The notes beneath the pieces are model-generated. The model did not search any database and was not told the DNA's origin. It saw only the letters and a program-made list of their open reading frames with translations. Positions 1 through 9,115 of a stretch of 64,000 nucleotides of DNA are shown piece after piece. Source of the DNA: CAYWMD01 sp964458575 (lineage in GTDB: Bacteria > Verrucomicrobiota > Verrucomicrobiia > Limisphaerales > JADLHS01); assembly GCA_964458575.1 (NCBI GenBank), contig CAYWMD010000026.1, forward strand, positions 1-64,000. The letters are read 5' to 3'. Positions within the stretch are counted from its first letter, which is position 1. Each line of letters opens with the position of its first letter. The translations under genes were made by a program, and so were the position numbers.

Positions 1-26
1 ATCTGAATGCTGAAGCAGTCGCTCGA

Positions 27-1517
27 TTGCTGTCCCCTCTCCCCGAGGGAGAGGGTCAGGGTGAGGGGAAACGGACCGACCGAATTCTCATCGCCCGGAG
101 TTGTCTGCGCGTTCTTCTGCTTCTTTGCGCAATCTTGCTCCTTCCATTGACTTCCTCCGCTCTCATCTTGACCGGACAGGGAAACGATCCGGTCCGCGAC
201 GCCGGCTGGCCTGACGGCGCGGTGGCCATGGCGAATCTCGAGTCGCGCGTCGGTTGGTGGGAAGGCCCGCCGTTTGGCGGTGGCGAATGGCAATTCCTTT
301 ATCGCGGCGACACCGACGTTTTCACAAAAGCTCTCGCGACGTTTGCCGCCATTCGCGCGCCGCTGTTGGAACTGGTGATTCATGACGGCCCTCAGGAGAA
401 TACGTTTCTCAAAGGAGAAAGAAATGTGAGCACTGACGCGCGCGTGGACTGGACCTTCACGGTCTGGGTGCCGGCCAACTGGCATCGCCTCTACAACAAT
501 CCCAAGAGCATTTTCAGCTCCGGCCAACCGCAATTCCGTGAACCTGTCGCCCCGCCGCGCTTGGACGTGTTTGTCGGCGGCGGTCAGGTGGATTGGGCGA
601 AAGTGAAAGTGCCAGAGAAGGTTGGCGTCCGGGATGAACGGGCGTCAGCGGCAGAAGTGGTCCCGGTCGGCGGCGCGATGGTGCGCGTGGATGTTCATGA
701 CATGGCGACGGGGAAAGTAGTGAAGGACGCGCGAGTCATCGTTGCGAGCGTGTTTCAGGCAGGCGCGTTCATTGCCTATAACAAAGTTGCCGAAGGAGTT
801 ACTGACGCGACCGGCCGCGCCGAGATCACCAAGATTCCGACGGGCACATATCGGGTGACCGCGGAAGCCGGCGGATACGCTGCTCGCGTAATTGGCAACG
901 CGCGTTTGGGCGAACTCACTTTCAAGAAATTCGCGACTGAACTCGCCCGCGCTGCGACGATCCGGGGGACTGTGCTCGATGACGGCGGCCAAGCGGTTCA
1001 GGGTGTCAAAGTCAGCTCCTCGAACGCCATGGGGATGGACGGTCGGGGTTATCCCATTCCCGAAACTCCAGCGGGCGTCACCGACGGCAACGGGGTTTTT
1101 GTTCTGACGAATCTGCCGACGGGATTCACCCAATTCCACATTTACGAGGAGGGATATTATTTTGGCGATCTGTTCACGATCCACGATGTTCCCGGAACAA
1201 ACGTCGTGCTTCGCCTGACCAACGCCGGCGGAATTCAGGTCACCCTGAGAGACAAGGAGGGGCAACGGATGTCGCGATTCGAAGGCAAACCCATAAATGT
1301 CTCGGTCGAACCGGTCGAAGGCAGCAAAGTCGGTTCGTGGGGCGGCGGCGGCTTGGTGAAGGACGACGGCACGATTGAATTCAAAAACATGCCGCCCGGC
1401 CAGTATCGCCTCACCAGTCACCCCAATCCTTGCGATCCCCGTCGGAAATATACGCCGGAGCAAATTGTCACCGTGAAGCCGGGCGATCCGGTCGCGGTGA
1501 AAATGGTTTATGAATAG
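27..1517 (+). CDS. Secreted protein with carboxypeptidase-regulatory-like domains
   Basis: Predicted exported protein of up to 496 aa. A hydrophobic stretch (LRVLLLLCAILLLPLTSSA, about residues 27-45) looks like a signal peptide. Residues about 58-200 form a domain shared with the next gene (GWPDG, later AAIRAP). After it come three beta-sandwich modules of the carboxypeptidase-regulatory/CnaB type (about 215-310, 311-390, 395-490), recognised by G-x-V-x-D turns and 'PTGTYRV' / 'PPGQYRL' ends. Start is uncertain: the TTG at 27 is only one option, the frame is open to the left window edge, and a palindromic repeat (31-76) encodes residues just before the signal peptide. The stop overlaps the next gene by 8 bases, so the two are probably co-transcribed. 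Binding partner unknown. Confidence 0.75.
   Translation: MLSPLPEGEGQGEGKRTDRILIARSCLRVLLLLCAILLLPLTSSALILTGQGNDPVRDAGWPDGAVAMANLESRVGWWEGPPFGGGEWQFLYRGDTDVFTKALATFAAIRAPLLELVIHDGPQENTFLKGERNVSTDARVDWTFTVWVPANWHRLYNNPKSIFSSGQPQFREPVAPPRLDVFVGGGQVDWAKVKVPEKVGVRDERASAAEVVPVGGAMVRVDVHDMATGKVVKDARVIVASVFQAGAFIAYNKVAEGVTDATGRAEITKIPTGTYRVTAEAGGYAARVIGNARLGELTFKKFATELARAATIRGTVLDDGGQAVQGVKVSSSNAMGMDGRGYPIPETPAGVTDGNGVFVLTNLPTGFTQFHIYEEGYYFGDLFTIHDVPGTNVVLRLTNAGGIQVTLRDKEGQRMSRFEGKPINVSVEPVEGSKVGSWGGGGLVKDDGTIEFKNMPPGQYRLTSHPNPCDPRRKYTPEQIVTVKPGDPVAVKMVYE
31..76 (+). repeat. Palindromic 'SPLPEGEG'-type dispersed repeat, copy 1
   Basis: CCCCTCTCCCCGAGGGAGAG followed by GGTCAGGGTGAGGGG. Same family as units at 3565, 20025, 20121, 41631 and 41755: a CTCTCCC...GGGAGAGG hairpin plus a GGGGTGAGGG tail. 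Here it lies inside the open frame that precedes the signal peptide of the first gene. Confidence 0.8.
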
Positions 1518-2256
1518 CCACGCACTTTCCAAGACGATCATTGGTTTTGCTCTTATTCACTTTGGTGTAATCGGGTTTTTCACGCCAGCAGCACACGCCA
1601 TGTCCAGCACGTCAAAGGTCGCTTCGCCGGGCAGACCGGTCAGCGCCACGCCCGGTTGGCCGGAAGGCGTCCTCGATCTGGTCAACGATCCGCTCCGCAC
1701 CGATGGCTGGAATCCGTGGTTCTCTCAGATGGCGAACGACGTGAACTTCTACGAATTCAAGGTGCGTGACACCGACGATGTGAATCGCTTACTACAGAAG
1801 CTTGCCGCCATCAAAGCCCCGAAGATTCAGGTACAGTTGAATCCCGGCAAAGAGCCCTCGTATCTCGGTTACTCGACCGTTTTGGAACGGGGAAACGGAA
1901 CGGCAGTCGTGTTTTCCGTCGGAAATCAGGAGGTGCTCAATGTGTGGTATCAACGGTTGCCTGAAGTCGAACCCGGCGTTCGCAAAATTGGGAAATGGGA
2001 ATTCAAGCAAGCGCCAAAAGCGGCGCCGCCCCGGCTGATCATCTACGCGGGCAACCCGGCCATTGACCTGACGAAATTGACCATCCCGCCCACCGTGGAG
2101 GTTTCGAAGAACGAGCTGGCGGCGAAAGGTGACCCCGCGCCGGACGGTGCGGTACTCAAGGCAATTGAAAAGTTCGTCGCTGACCGGCAACACGCGAAAG
2201 AAAAGCAAAGTTCTCCGCAACCTGAAACTTCACCGAAATCGGCCATCAACCACTGA
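1510..2256 (+). CDS. Secreted protein of unknown function, paralogue of the preceding N-terminal domain
   Basis: 248 aa with an N-terminal signal-like segment (IIGFALIHFGVIGFFTPAAHA, about residues 10-30). The body aligns with the N-terminal domain of the gene before it: GWPEG against GWPDG, then 'LAAIKAPKIQVQLNPG' against 'FAAIRAPLLELVIHDG', then a charged 'APPRLIIYAGNPAIDLTKLTIP' region matching 'APPRLDVFVGGGQVDWAKVKVP'. It lacks the carboxypeptidase-regulatory modules, so the pair looks like a tandem duplication in which only the first copy carries the extension. It starts 8 bases inside the upstream gene and ends 10 bases before the 2,182-aa gene, so the three form a tight operon. I do not recognise the domain. 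Confidence 0.75.
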   Translation: MNSHALSKTIIGFALIHFGVIGFFTPAAHAMSSTSKVASPGRPVSATPGWPEGVLDLVNDPLRTDGWNPWFSQMANDVNFYEFKVRDTDDVNRLLQKLAAIKAPKIQVQLNPGKEPSYLGYSTVLERGNGTAVVFSVGNQEVLNVWYQRLPEVEPGVRKIGKWEFKQAPKAAPPRLIIYAGNPAIDLTKLTIPPTVEVSKNELAAKGDPAPDGAVLKAIEKFVADRQHAKEKQSSPQPETSPKSAINH

Positions 2257-2266
2257 GGAACTTATT

Positions 2267-5200
2267 ATGAAACGCAACCCATCGCTTCGTGCCTGGACTG
2301 TCATTCTAACCCTGCTCCTTGGCGCGGTTGGCATGCCCGGACGGTGCGCGACCGGGAAACGCGCAGCCACCAACCCGCCGCCCGCCATCACACTGCAAGA
2401 CTTCAAACTCACCGGCGACCTCAGCGATGACCGCGCTGTGTTCACGTTGAGCGCCGTGGCGAAAGTCGAAAGTTCCAAGGGTGGCGCGGTCGAGTTGCTT
2501 TCCGGCGCGGTGGGCCTGACCGAGGTGGGCGCGCATCCGAAATGGGAGCTGCGCGCCGAGCAGGGGCGTTATGTGGCCGTGTTCGAGGGGAGCGGAAAAA
2601 TTCCCATCAAGTTGAAATTTACCGCCGCAGTGAAGCAGGACGGCAATTGGAACAACGTGGATTTCCGGGTTGCGCCCGCAGCGGTGCAGCCGATCACGTT
2701 GCAAGGCTTGGGCGCGGACACGCAGTTTGAATTCACGGGCGCGGCGCGGCCGGAACGCACGGGCAATGAGTTCATCAGTTTCCTGCCGCTGGACGGAGCG
2801 GTGAAGCTTTCGTGGAAAGAAGCGAAGAAGGCGGAGGAGGGAAAACTTTTCTACGCCGCCGAGATGCTTTCGCAAATCGTCGTCAGTCCGGGACTGATGC
2901 GGCAGACGGCGCTGTTGGATTTCAAAGTGATGCAAGGCGAGCTGGGTCGCGTGACCCTGTTGCTGCGCGGCGAGGGCGAAGTCACCCGGGTTCAGGGCGA
3001 GCAATTGCTGGCGTGGGCCGTCGAGCCGGTGGCGAATTCAACCGACCGTCGCCTGGTTGTGCGGTTGAACCAGCCGCAAAAGGACGCATTCGCGCTTCAG
3101 GTGCAGATGCAGACGCCGCTTGGCGCGTTTCCGCAACGTGCGGATGCGATTCGCCTGCAACCCGAAAACGCGACGCGGTTCGCCGGTTACTTCCGGATCG
3201 TGAACGAAGGCGCCGTGCGATTGGAAGTCGCGCAAGCGAGCGGCCTCTCGCAAATTTCGCCGGAGCAATTCCCCGAGAGCGACGCCACGCGCGCCCTGTT
3301 GCGCGCGACCGGCAGCCAGCGATTCGCGTATCGCTTTTCCAGCGCCGACTACGCGCTGAAAATGCAGGCGGACCAGATCCAGCCCGAACTCACCGTCTCC
3401 GAAGTGTTGACGTATCACCACGGCCAAAACGAACTCGCCATCGAAGCGGAAATTGATCTCGACGTCCGCGAAGCGCCACTGCGCGAACTGCTGCTCCGCG
3501 TGCCCAAGGGTTACGCCATCGCACGGTTGAATGCATCCGGGATGAGTGATTACTTTTTGAGCGAGCCCCTCACCCCATCGGATGGGGAGAGGGTGGCCGA
3601 AGGCCGGGTGCAGGGCGACTCGGACCAAAGCGAACTCCGCATTGTTTACGGCCAGCCCGTTTCCAGTCGCCAGGTCGTGCAACTGCGTCTCGAACGGAAC
3701 AAGCCCCTCGCTGAAACGAATTGGGTCTTGCCGCGCGTGGAGGTCGTGAAGGCGAAATCGGTCCGTGGCAACGTCGGCATCGCGGCAGATGCGGGCTTCC
3801 GGTTGAGCGCAGAGCGAACGCAAGGATTGACCGAAATCGCCACGGCGTTCTTGCCGCGCAAGGTCGCAAATCTCCAGGCTGCGTTCCGCATCAGCGAACC
3901 AGCGTGGCAGGCGACGATGCGTATCGAGCGTCTGCCGCAAACGGTGACGGCGGATGGATTTCACTTGTTCTCGGTCGGCGAAGGCATCGCGTATGGCAGC
4001 AGCGTGATGAATTACCTGATTTCCGGCGCGCCGGTCTCGGCGTTTCGCGTCGAATTGTCGGACGAATATTTCAACGTCGAGTTCACGGGCAAGGACATTC
4101 GCGACTGGCAGAAGACCACGAACGGCTACCTCGTGCAGCTTCACTCGCCGGTGTCGGGCGCTTACACCCTGCTGGCGACCTACGAGCGCCCGTTCAAGGC
4201 GCAGGGCGAGACGCTCGCGTTCACCGGGGTGCGGCCGCTCGACGCGCAATCCGAGTCCGGACACACGATTGTCATCAGCGCGTATCAATTTCAGGTGAAG
4301 CCGGTGGACGTTTCCTCCGGCTTGCTGCCGCTCGAAACCGGCGAAGTGCCGGCGGAATACCGGTTGTTCTTCGATGCGCCGATTCTGGCGGCGTATCGCT
4401 ACACGGCGCGGCCGTTCAATTTGAAACTCGCCTTGAGTCCGCTGGCGCAGGGCGATTCGCTCAGCCAGGTCGTGGATCGCGCATCGCTGAACACGCGCAT
4501 CACGGAGAAGGGCGAGGTTGTCACCAGCGTGAGTTATTTTGTAAAGAACCGCGGCAACCCCAAATTCCGCGTGACGCTGCCGGCGGGCGTGGAACTTTGG
4601 TCGGCTTCCGTGAACGGCGGCTCCGTCGTGCCGGTGAAGGATGGCGAGGCGAATTTGATTCCCTTGCCGCAACGCGCCGATCCCAATGCCGTGCTGAAAA
4701 TTGATCTCCAACTTGCCGCCAAATCCAAAGACCCGCAGCGCGTGACGGTCGCGGCGCCGATTGTGAACGCGCCGGTGATGCTCGCGGAATGGAAACTGCA
4801 ACCGGACGCCGGCCAGCGCCTCGCCTTCGTGCAAGGCTCGCTCACACCGGTTGGTGGGTTGCCCGACTTGTCCGGGTTCGCGCAATTGACACGCATGTTC
4901 AGCGGCAACGCGGCGGGCCGGGTTGGCTTTCAGTTCGCCGTTGCGTTGCTGATGGTGCTGGCCGCCCTGGTGGTGTGGCGCTGGGCGGGGCGGGAGGGTG
5001 CTTACAAATTTGGAGTCCGGCATCTCAGCGGCACGGTGCTTGGGCTGGTGGCCGTGTTCGTGGCTGCAGTTGCGTTTGTGGGGTTGTTCGCGTCCGCCGA
5101 GGATCATCGAGGTGTTGCCGCCGCGGAAGTTTCGTTCCTTGCACCGGTCCAGCAACCGAACAGCGCGTTGAGCGTGGAAGTGGCCAATGTTTCGCAGGAA

Positions 5201-8200
5201 GTTTCGGCGCGGGCATTCCTCGGTTCGGGCGTGCTCGTCCTGGTCGCGTTGGTGATCTGGGTGGCCGGCTGGCTGCGGGAATCCGGCGGGCAGAAATCGC
5301 TGTCGTGGATTCTGGGCTGGGCCTTGCTGGCGTGGGCCGTGTTGCGTTGTCCCAACGGCGTCCCGTGGTTCCTGGCCTTGCTGATCGCGTTTCTGTTCGC
5401 TCACGTCATCGTCCCCGCATTGCGCCGGCTCTGGTCATTGCCGCCAAAGCCCGCGACGGAAAATGGAACCGCTTCGGCTGTGGCCGCACTGATGGTAATC
5501 GCACTCCTCCAACTCTGCGGTTATCGCGCCTCTGCGGTTTCTGTAGACGCCCAAGGGAATTCAACCGCCGAGACGCGAGGGGCGCAGAGAGGGGATAAAT
5601 CAACTCCAGCTCCGGAATCCGTCGTCCAGCAAGTGCGCGTCGAACAGCAGTTCGCGCTCGTCACGGCGAAGATTCGTTGGGCAGCCGAAAAGGGCGGGAC
5701 GTTGTCATTGCTCGCTGAGCCGGCGGTGTTGACGCGATTCACAAATCCCAAGGACGCATTGAAGCTCGTGCAAACCACCGTCAACGGCAAGCGCGAGCAA
5801 CAGTTGATCGCTCAACGCGGCGGAACGTTCGAGATCGAATGCCAATATCAATTGCAAATCACGAAGCGCGGCGCCGAAAGCGGCTTCACGCTGCCAACCG
5901 CCAGCGGCCTGGTCAATCAACTCAACCTTACGGTCGTCGGTCTGGACGTGGACGTATTTTCGCCGCAGGCCGTGTCGGTAAAGCGCGAGCTGACGGACAG
6001 CAACACCGTGGCGACGTTCGTGCTCTCGCCCGTGAACGACGCGTGGATCGGTTGGAAGCCGCGCAGCCGCGACGTGAAGCGCGAGAAGGCGGTGTTCTAT
6101 GCCGATCTGCAACAACTTTACGCGCCCTCGGCGGGTGTGATCGAAGGCGCGCACCTGGTCTCGATCCGCCCGGCGCAGGGCGAGTTGAGCGAATTGATTT
6201 TCGACGTGCCCAGCGGGGCGACCATCACGGACGTGATTGACCCGGTGAATTCCGCGGCACCGGTGGACGCCAAAAATGCAACGACGCCGGGCACGTTGGC
6301 TTCGCTCGTGTCGCTGTGGCGGTTCGACCCCGACACGCGGAAGCTGCGCGTGAATCTGAGCCAGCCGCAGTCGCGCCCGTTCTCAATCCTGATTCGCTCG
6401 CAGGTTGCCACCGGGCCGCTGCCGTTCGAGCAATCCGTCGGGTTGCTGTCCGTCGAGGGGGCGACCGGTCAAATCGGCTTGCTCGGCGTGGCGACGGGCA
6501 ACGAGGTTCAGCTTGACTCGGTCAATGCCGGACCGTTGTCGGCGATCAACCTTGAAGATTATCCCGGCACCGTCGCGCAGTCGCTGCGAACGCAAATTGC
6601 CGGCCTGACCGTGCGGCGCGCGTTCCGTTATGCGGACCCGAAGGCCGCGATTGCATTGAAGGCGTCGCCGGTCGAGCCGGACGTGCGCGTGGCGACGCAG
6701 GACACGATTTCCGTCGGTGAAGATCGCACGGTGCTCGCGGCCAATGTAACCGTGGACATCTCGCGGGCGGGGATTTTCAAATTGAGCTTCGTGATGCCGG
6801 CAGGTTTTGACGTGGAATCCATCAGCGGCGCGGCGTTGAGTCATTGGACTGAGTCAAAGGGCGACGCGGGCCGCGTCGTCACGTTGAACCTCAAAGGCAA
6901 AACTGAAGGCCGGCAGCAATTCGCCATCAGTCTCGCCGGGCCCGGGATGAAAGGTTCGCGCAAGGGCAGCGCGTGGACGGTGCCGCAGTTTGCCCTGCGC
7001 GAGGCGGGCAAGCAGCAGGGGACGTTGCTCATCGCGCCGGAGCATGGGATGCAGTTGCAAACCACGACGCTCGAGGGTTTGTCGCAGCTCGACCCGGAGA
7101 AGTCCGGCATCCGGCAGAAAGGCGTGCTGGCGTTTCGCGTTTTGCAATCGTCCTGGAAGCTCGCGCTGGACATCGAACAGGTTGATCCGTGGGTTCAGGT
7201 CACGAGCCTGCAACACGCGACGGTGAACGAGGCGCAGGTGAAAGTGACGGCGAATTTGCAGTATCAAATTGAAAACGCCGGGTTGAAGTCGTTGCGCGTT
7301 TCGATTCCGACCAATGCCGAGAGCGTGCGCTTCGCCGGCGAACACTTCGCCGATTCGGATTTTCGGCGCGTGCCCGCGGTCATCACCAACGGTTTGCAAC
7401 AGTGGGAGATCAAGTTGCAGCGGCGCGTCATCGGCCAATATTTCCTGCAGGTCAGCTACCAGACAATCATCGGCGAACACGCGGCGGAGACGGTGTTGCG
7501 CGGCGTGCAGGCCGACGACGTGAACATGCAGCGCGGTTTCGTGACCGTCCAGGCGGGCGGACGCGTGCAGGTAAACGTGGATGCCGCCAACGTGGCGTTG
7601 CAGCCGACCGAATGGCAGAGCATCCCGCGCGCGTTGCAGCAAAATCTGCGGGCGGCCCCGGCGAATTTCGCCTTCCGCCTGGTCGAGCCGGAGTTTCTAC
7701 TGCCGTTGAAGCTGGACCGGCACGAAGCGGTGAAACTGCTCCCGGCCCGCGTGCGGGGAATCACTTTCGCCTCGGTCGTCTCCGACGCCGGCGTGATGCT
7801 GACGCAAGCCCGGCTGGAAATGTTTCCCGGCGACAAGCGGTTGCTGTCCGTGAAGCTGCCCAAGGATTCGCGTTACTGGTTCGCGTTCGTGAATCAGAAC
7901 GGCGTCTGGCCGTGGCGACAGGGCGATGAGATTTTGATTCCGCTCGAACAACAATCCAGCAGCGGCAAGCCCGTGCCGGTGGAAATATTCTACAGCAGCC
8001 AGGTCGGCAAACCCGGCGGTCGCGTGCTTGATCTCGAGTTGCTCGCGCCCAAATTTGACCTGCCGTTGGAAAACATTTCGTGGCGGGTTTATCTCAACGA
8101 CAAGTGGCAGGTGCAGCATTGGACGGGCACGCTTCAGTTGCAGGAACAGCAGATCACGCCGGTCCTGGCCGCGCTCGATTTGCAGAGCTACCTCCAGGGC

Positions 8201-8815
8201 GAGACCGCGCTGCAACGGGAGAAAATGCAGGAAGCCGAGCAGATGCTGGCGTTCGGCAACACCGCTTTGGAAAAGGGCGACCCGCAACAGGCGCGCCGCG
8301 CGTTTCAATCGGCGTTTGGTTTGAGCACGCACGACTACGCGTTCAACGAAGACGCGCGCGTGCAGTTGCACAACCTGAAACTGCAACAGGCGCTCGTCGG
8401 TTTGAACGTGCGCCAGGCCGCAACGGCCGGTGACACGGCGGCGTTGGGCGGACGTTTCCGCGACCTGCGCGGCGCGAAGGATTTGAACTACACCCAGCAA
8501 GACGCCAAGGGGATCATCGAACGCAACAACGCCGACGACAACGCCGCCTACATGAAGCTGGCCGAGAAATTGATCCAGCAACAGGACGCGGCCGTGACTG
8601 CGGCTGGAGCAATTCGCGCGAACATACCCGAACAGGGCCGCGTGTTGACATTCCAACGCTCCGTCGCCGTGGACAAAGAGGCAGACTTGCGGATCGGCTT
8701 GAAAGCGGTCGCGGTGAAAGCCGCTTCGTGGGGAGTGCGGGCGACGATACTTATCGGCACAATTTTCGTGCTGGGATTGTTTGCGTGGGTCGGAAAACCG
8801 TTTCGAGCACGGTGA
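2267..8815 (+). CDS. Very large exported membrane protein, unknown function
   Basis: 2,182 aa from the ATG at 2267, preceded by GAGGAA; an upstream in-frame start would overlap the previous gene and encode nothing signal-like. Signal peptide at residues about 8-28 (WTVILTLLLGAVGMPGRC). Residues about 30-880 look beta-rich and extracytoplasmic. A cluster of hydrophobic helices at about 885-1080 (for example FQFAVALLMVLAALVVW, VLGLVAVFVAAVAFVGLF, PWFLALLIAFLFAHVIV) would anchor it. A second long beta-rich part follows, with TPR-like helices near 1980-2030 and a C-terminal helix (TILIGTIFVLGLFAWVG). The two soluble halves share a signature (GLSQISPE near 325, GLSQLDPE near 1603), suggesting internal duplication. 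Two palindromic repeats are read through in frame (3565-3612 and 5513-5589). Third gene of an operon; function unknown. Confidence 0.8.
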   Translation: MKRNPSLRAWTVILTLLLGAVGMPGRCATGKRAATNPPPAITLQDFKLTGDLSDDRAVFTLSAVAKVESSKGGAVELLSGAVGLTEVGAHPKWELRAEQGRYVAVFEGSGKIPIKLKFTAAVKQDGNWNNVDFRVAPAAVQPITLQGLGADTQFEFTGAARPERTGNEFISFLPLDGAVKLSWKEAKKAEEGKLFYAAEMLSQIVVSPGLMRQTALLDFKVMQGELGRVTLLLRGEGEVTRVQGEQLLAWAVEPVANSTDRRLVVRLNQPQKDAFALQVQMQTPLGAFPQRADAIRLQPENATRFAGYFRIVNEGAVRLEVAQASGLSQISPEQFPESDATRALLRATGSQRFAYRFSSADYALKMQADQIQPELTVSEVLTYHHGQNELAIEAEIDLDVREAPLRELLLRVPKGYAIARLNASGMSDYFLSEPLTPSDGERVAEGRVQGDSDQSELRIVYGQPVSSRQVVQLRLERNKPLAETNWVLPRVEVVKAKSVRGNVGIAADAGFRLSAERTQGLTEIATAFLPRKVANLQAAFRISEPAWQATMRIERLPQTVTADGFHLFSVGEGIAYGSSVMNYLISGAPVSAFRVELSDEYFNVEFTGKDIRDWQKTTNGYLVQLHSPVSGAYTLLATYERPFKAQGETLAFTGVRPLDAQSESGHTIVISAYQFQVKPVDVSSGLLPLETGEVPAEYRLFFDAPILAAYRYTARPFNLKLALSPLAQGDSLSQVVDRASLNTRITEKGEVVTSVSYFVKNRGNPKFRVTLPAGVELWSASVNGGSVVPVKDGEANLIPLPQRADPNAVLKIDLQLAAKSKDPQRVTVAAPIVNAPVMLAEWKLQPDAGQRLAFVQGSLTPVGGLPDLSGFAQLTRMFSGNAAGRVGFQFAVALLMVLAALVVWRWAGREGAYKFGVRHLSGTVLGLVAVFVAAVAFVGLFASAEDHRGVAAAEVSFLAPVQQPNSALSVEVANVSQEVSARAFLGSGVLVLVALVIWVAGWLRESGGQKSLSWILGWALLAWAVLRCPNGVPWFLALLIAFLFAHVIVPALRRLWSLPPKPATENGTASAVAALMVIALLQLCGYRASAVSVDAQGNSTAETRGAQRGDKSTPAPESVVQQVRVEQQFALVTAKIRWAAEKGGTLSLLAEPAVLTRFTNPKDALKLVQTTVNGKREQQLIAQRGGTFEIECQYQLQITKRGAESGFTLPTASGLVNQLNLTVVGLDVDVFSPQAVSVKRELTDSNTVATFVLSPVNDAWIGWKPRSRDVKREKAVFYADLQQLYAPSAGVIEGAHLVSIRPAQGELSELIFDVPSGATITDVIDPVNSAAPVDAKNATTPGTLASLVSLWRFDPDTRKLRVNLSQPQSRPFSILIRSQVATGPLPFEQSVGLLSVEGATGQIGLLGVATGNEVQLDSVNAGPLSAINLEDYPGTVAQSLRTQIAGLTVRRAFRYADPKAAIALKASPVEPDVRVATQDTISVGEDRTVLAANVTVDISRAGIFKLSFVMPAGFDVESISGAALSHWTESKGDAGRVVTLNLKGKTEGRQQFAISLAGPGMKGSRKGSAWTVPQFALREAGKQQGTLLIAPEHGMQLQTTTLEGLSQLDPEKSGIRQKGVLAFRVLQSSWKLALDIEQVDPWVQVTSLQHATVNEAQVKVTANLQYQIENAGLKSLRVSIPTNAESVRFAGEHFADSDFRRVPAVITNGLQQWEIKLQRRVIGQYFLQVSYQTIIGEHAAETVLRGVQADDVNMQRGFVTVQAGGRVQVNVDAANVALQPTEWQSIPRALQQNLRAAPANFAFRLVEPEFLLPLKLDRHEAVKLLPARVRGITFASVVSDAGVMLTQARLEMFPGDKRLLSVKLPKDSRYWFAFVNQNGVWPWRQGDEILIPLEQQSSSGKPVPVEIFYSSQVGKPGGRVLDLELLAPKFDLPLENISWRVYLNDKWQVQHWTGTLQLQEQQITPVLAALDLQSYLQGETALQREKMQEAEQMLAFGNTALEKGDPQQARRAFQSAFGLSTHDYAFNEDARVQLHNLKLQQALVGLNVRQAATAGDTAALGGRFRDLRGAKDLNYTQQDAKGIIERNNADDNAAYMKLAEKLIQQQDAAVTAAGAIRANIPEQGRVLTFQRSVAVDKEADLRIGLKAVAVKAASWGVRATILIGTIFVLGLFAWVGKPFRAR
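3565..3612 (+). repeat. Palindromic dispersed repeat inside the 2,182-aa gene
   Basis: GCCCCTCACCCCATCGGATG followed by GGGAGAGGGTGGCCGAAGG. The hairpin core CCCCATCGGATGGGG is at 3573-3587. Same family as the unit at 41755, which has the same CATCGGATG loop. It is translated in frame as PLTPSDGERVAEGRV, a polar segment unlike its surroundings. Confidence 0.75.
5513..5589 (+). repeat. Second palindromic repeat ('CTCTGCGG' family) inside the 2,182-aa gene
   Basis: Left arm from 5513 (CTCTGCGG...CGCCTCTGCGGTT) pairs imperfectly with the right arm ending at 5589 (AACCGCCGAGACGCGAGGGG then CGCAGAG). It is translated in frame as a polar stretch ending STAETRGAQRGDK, just after the last of the central membrane helices. 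CGCAGAGG-type units are a familiar dispersed repeat in environmental bacterial genomes; this assignment is by eye. Confidence 0.6.
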
Positions 8816-9115
8816 TTGGGTTGCACGGGATGTTCGTATTTTTGCAGAAGGTGATTCAAGTTAGTAGGAGAACTGAAAAAGCAAGCGTGAGCTGCGTATA
8901 AGTTTGCATCTCCAGCAGCGGACGATGTAAAAGCGGCAACGTAAAGCTGCGGCTGAATTCGCATGCGGGCAGTTTTCAGACCATTTGGCATCGCGGAAAC
9001 CGAACAGAAACAATGTTGCGGTGCCGCAATTCCCCAAGTAATCCAAGAGCATCCCGCCCAACAATGTTCTGCCAACTCCGGAGTTCAAACCCAATATCTC
9101 AATCGGGGACATTTT
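8816..9115. other. 300-bp intergenic gap
   Basis: Separates the 2,182-aa gene from the Ig-repeat surface protein. I see no convincing gene, terminator hairpin or repeat here. The open frame runs through part of it, but the first good start with a Shine-Dalgarno-like GGGGAC is at 9116. Confidence 0.5.

Noticed and set aside
645..1541. Long minus-strand open frame opposite the first secreted protein
   Set aside because: Arg/His-rich translation with no start signal or domain; the plus strand has signal peptide and family features. Same for most long antisense frames in this GC-rich window (for example 3038-5404, 11975-14044, 47109-49313).
2129..2266. 46-codon N-terminal extension of the 2,182-aa protein
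   Set aside because: It overlaps the previous gene, encodes basic shadow sequence, and a better start with GAGGAA lies at 2267 followed by a signal peptide.
8963..9115. Upstream extension of the Ig-repeat protein
   Set aside because: No ribosome-binding site or signal; the ATG at 9116 is preceded by GGGGAC and followed by a signal peptide.
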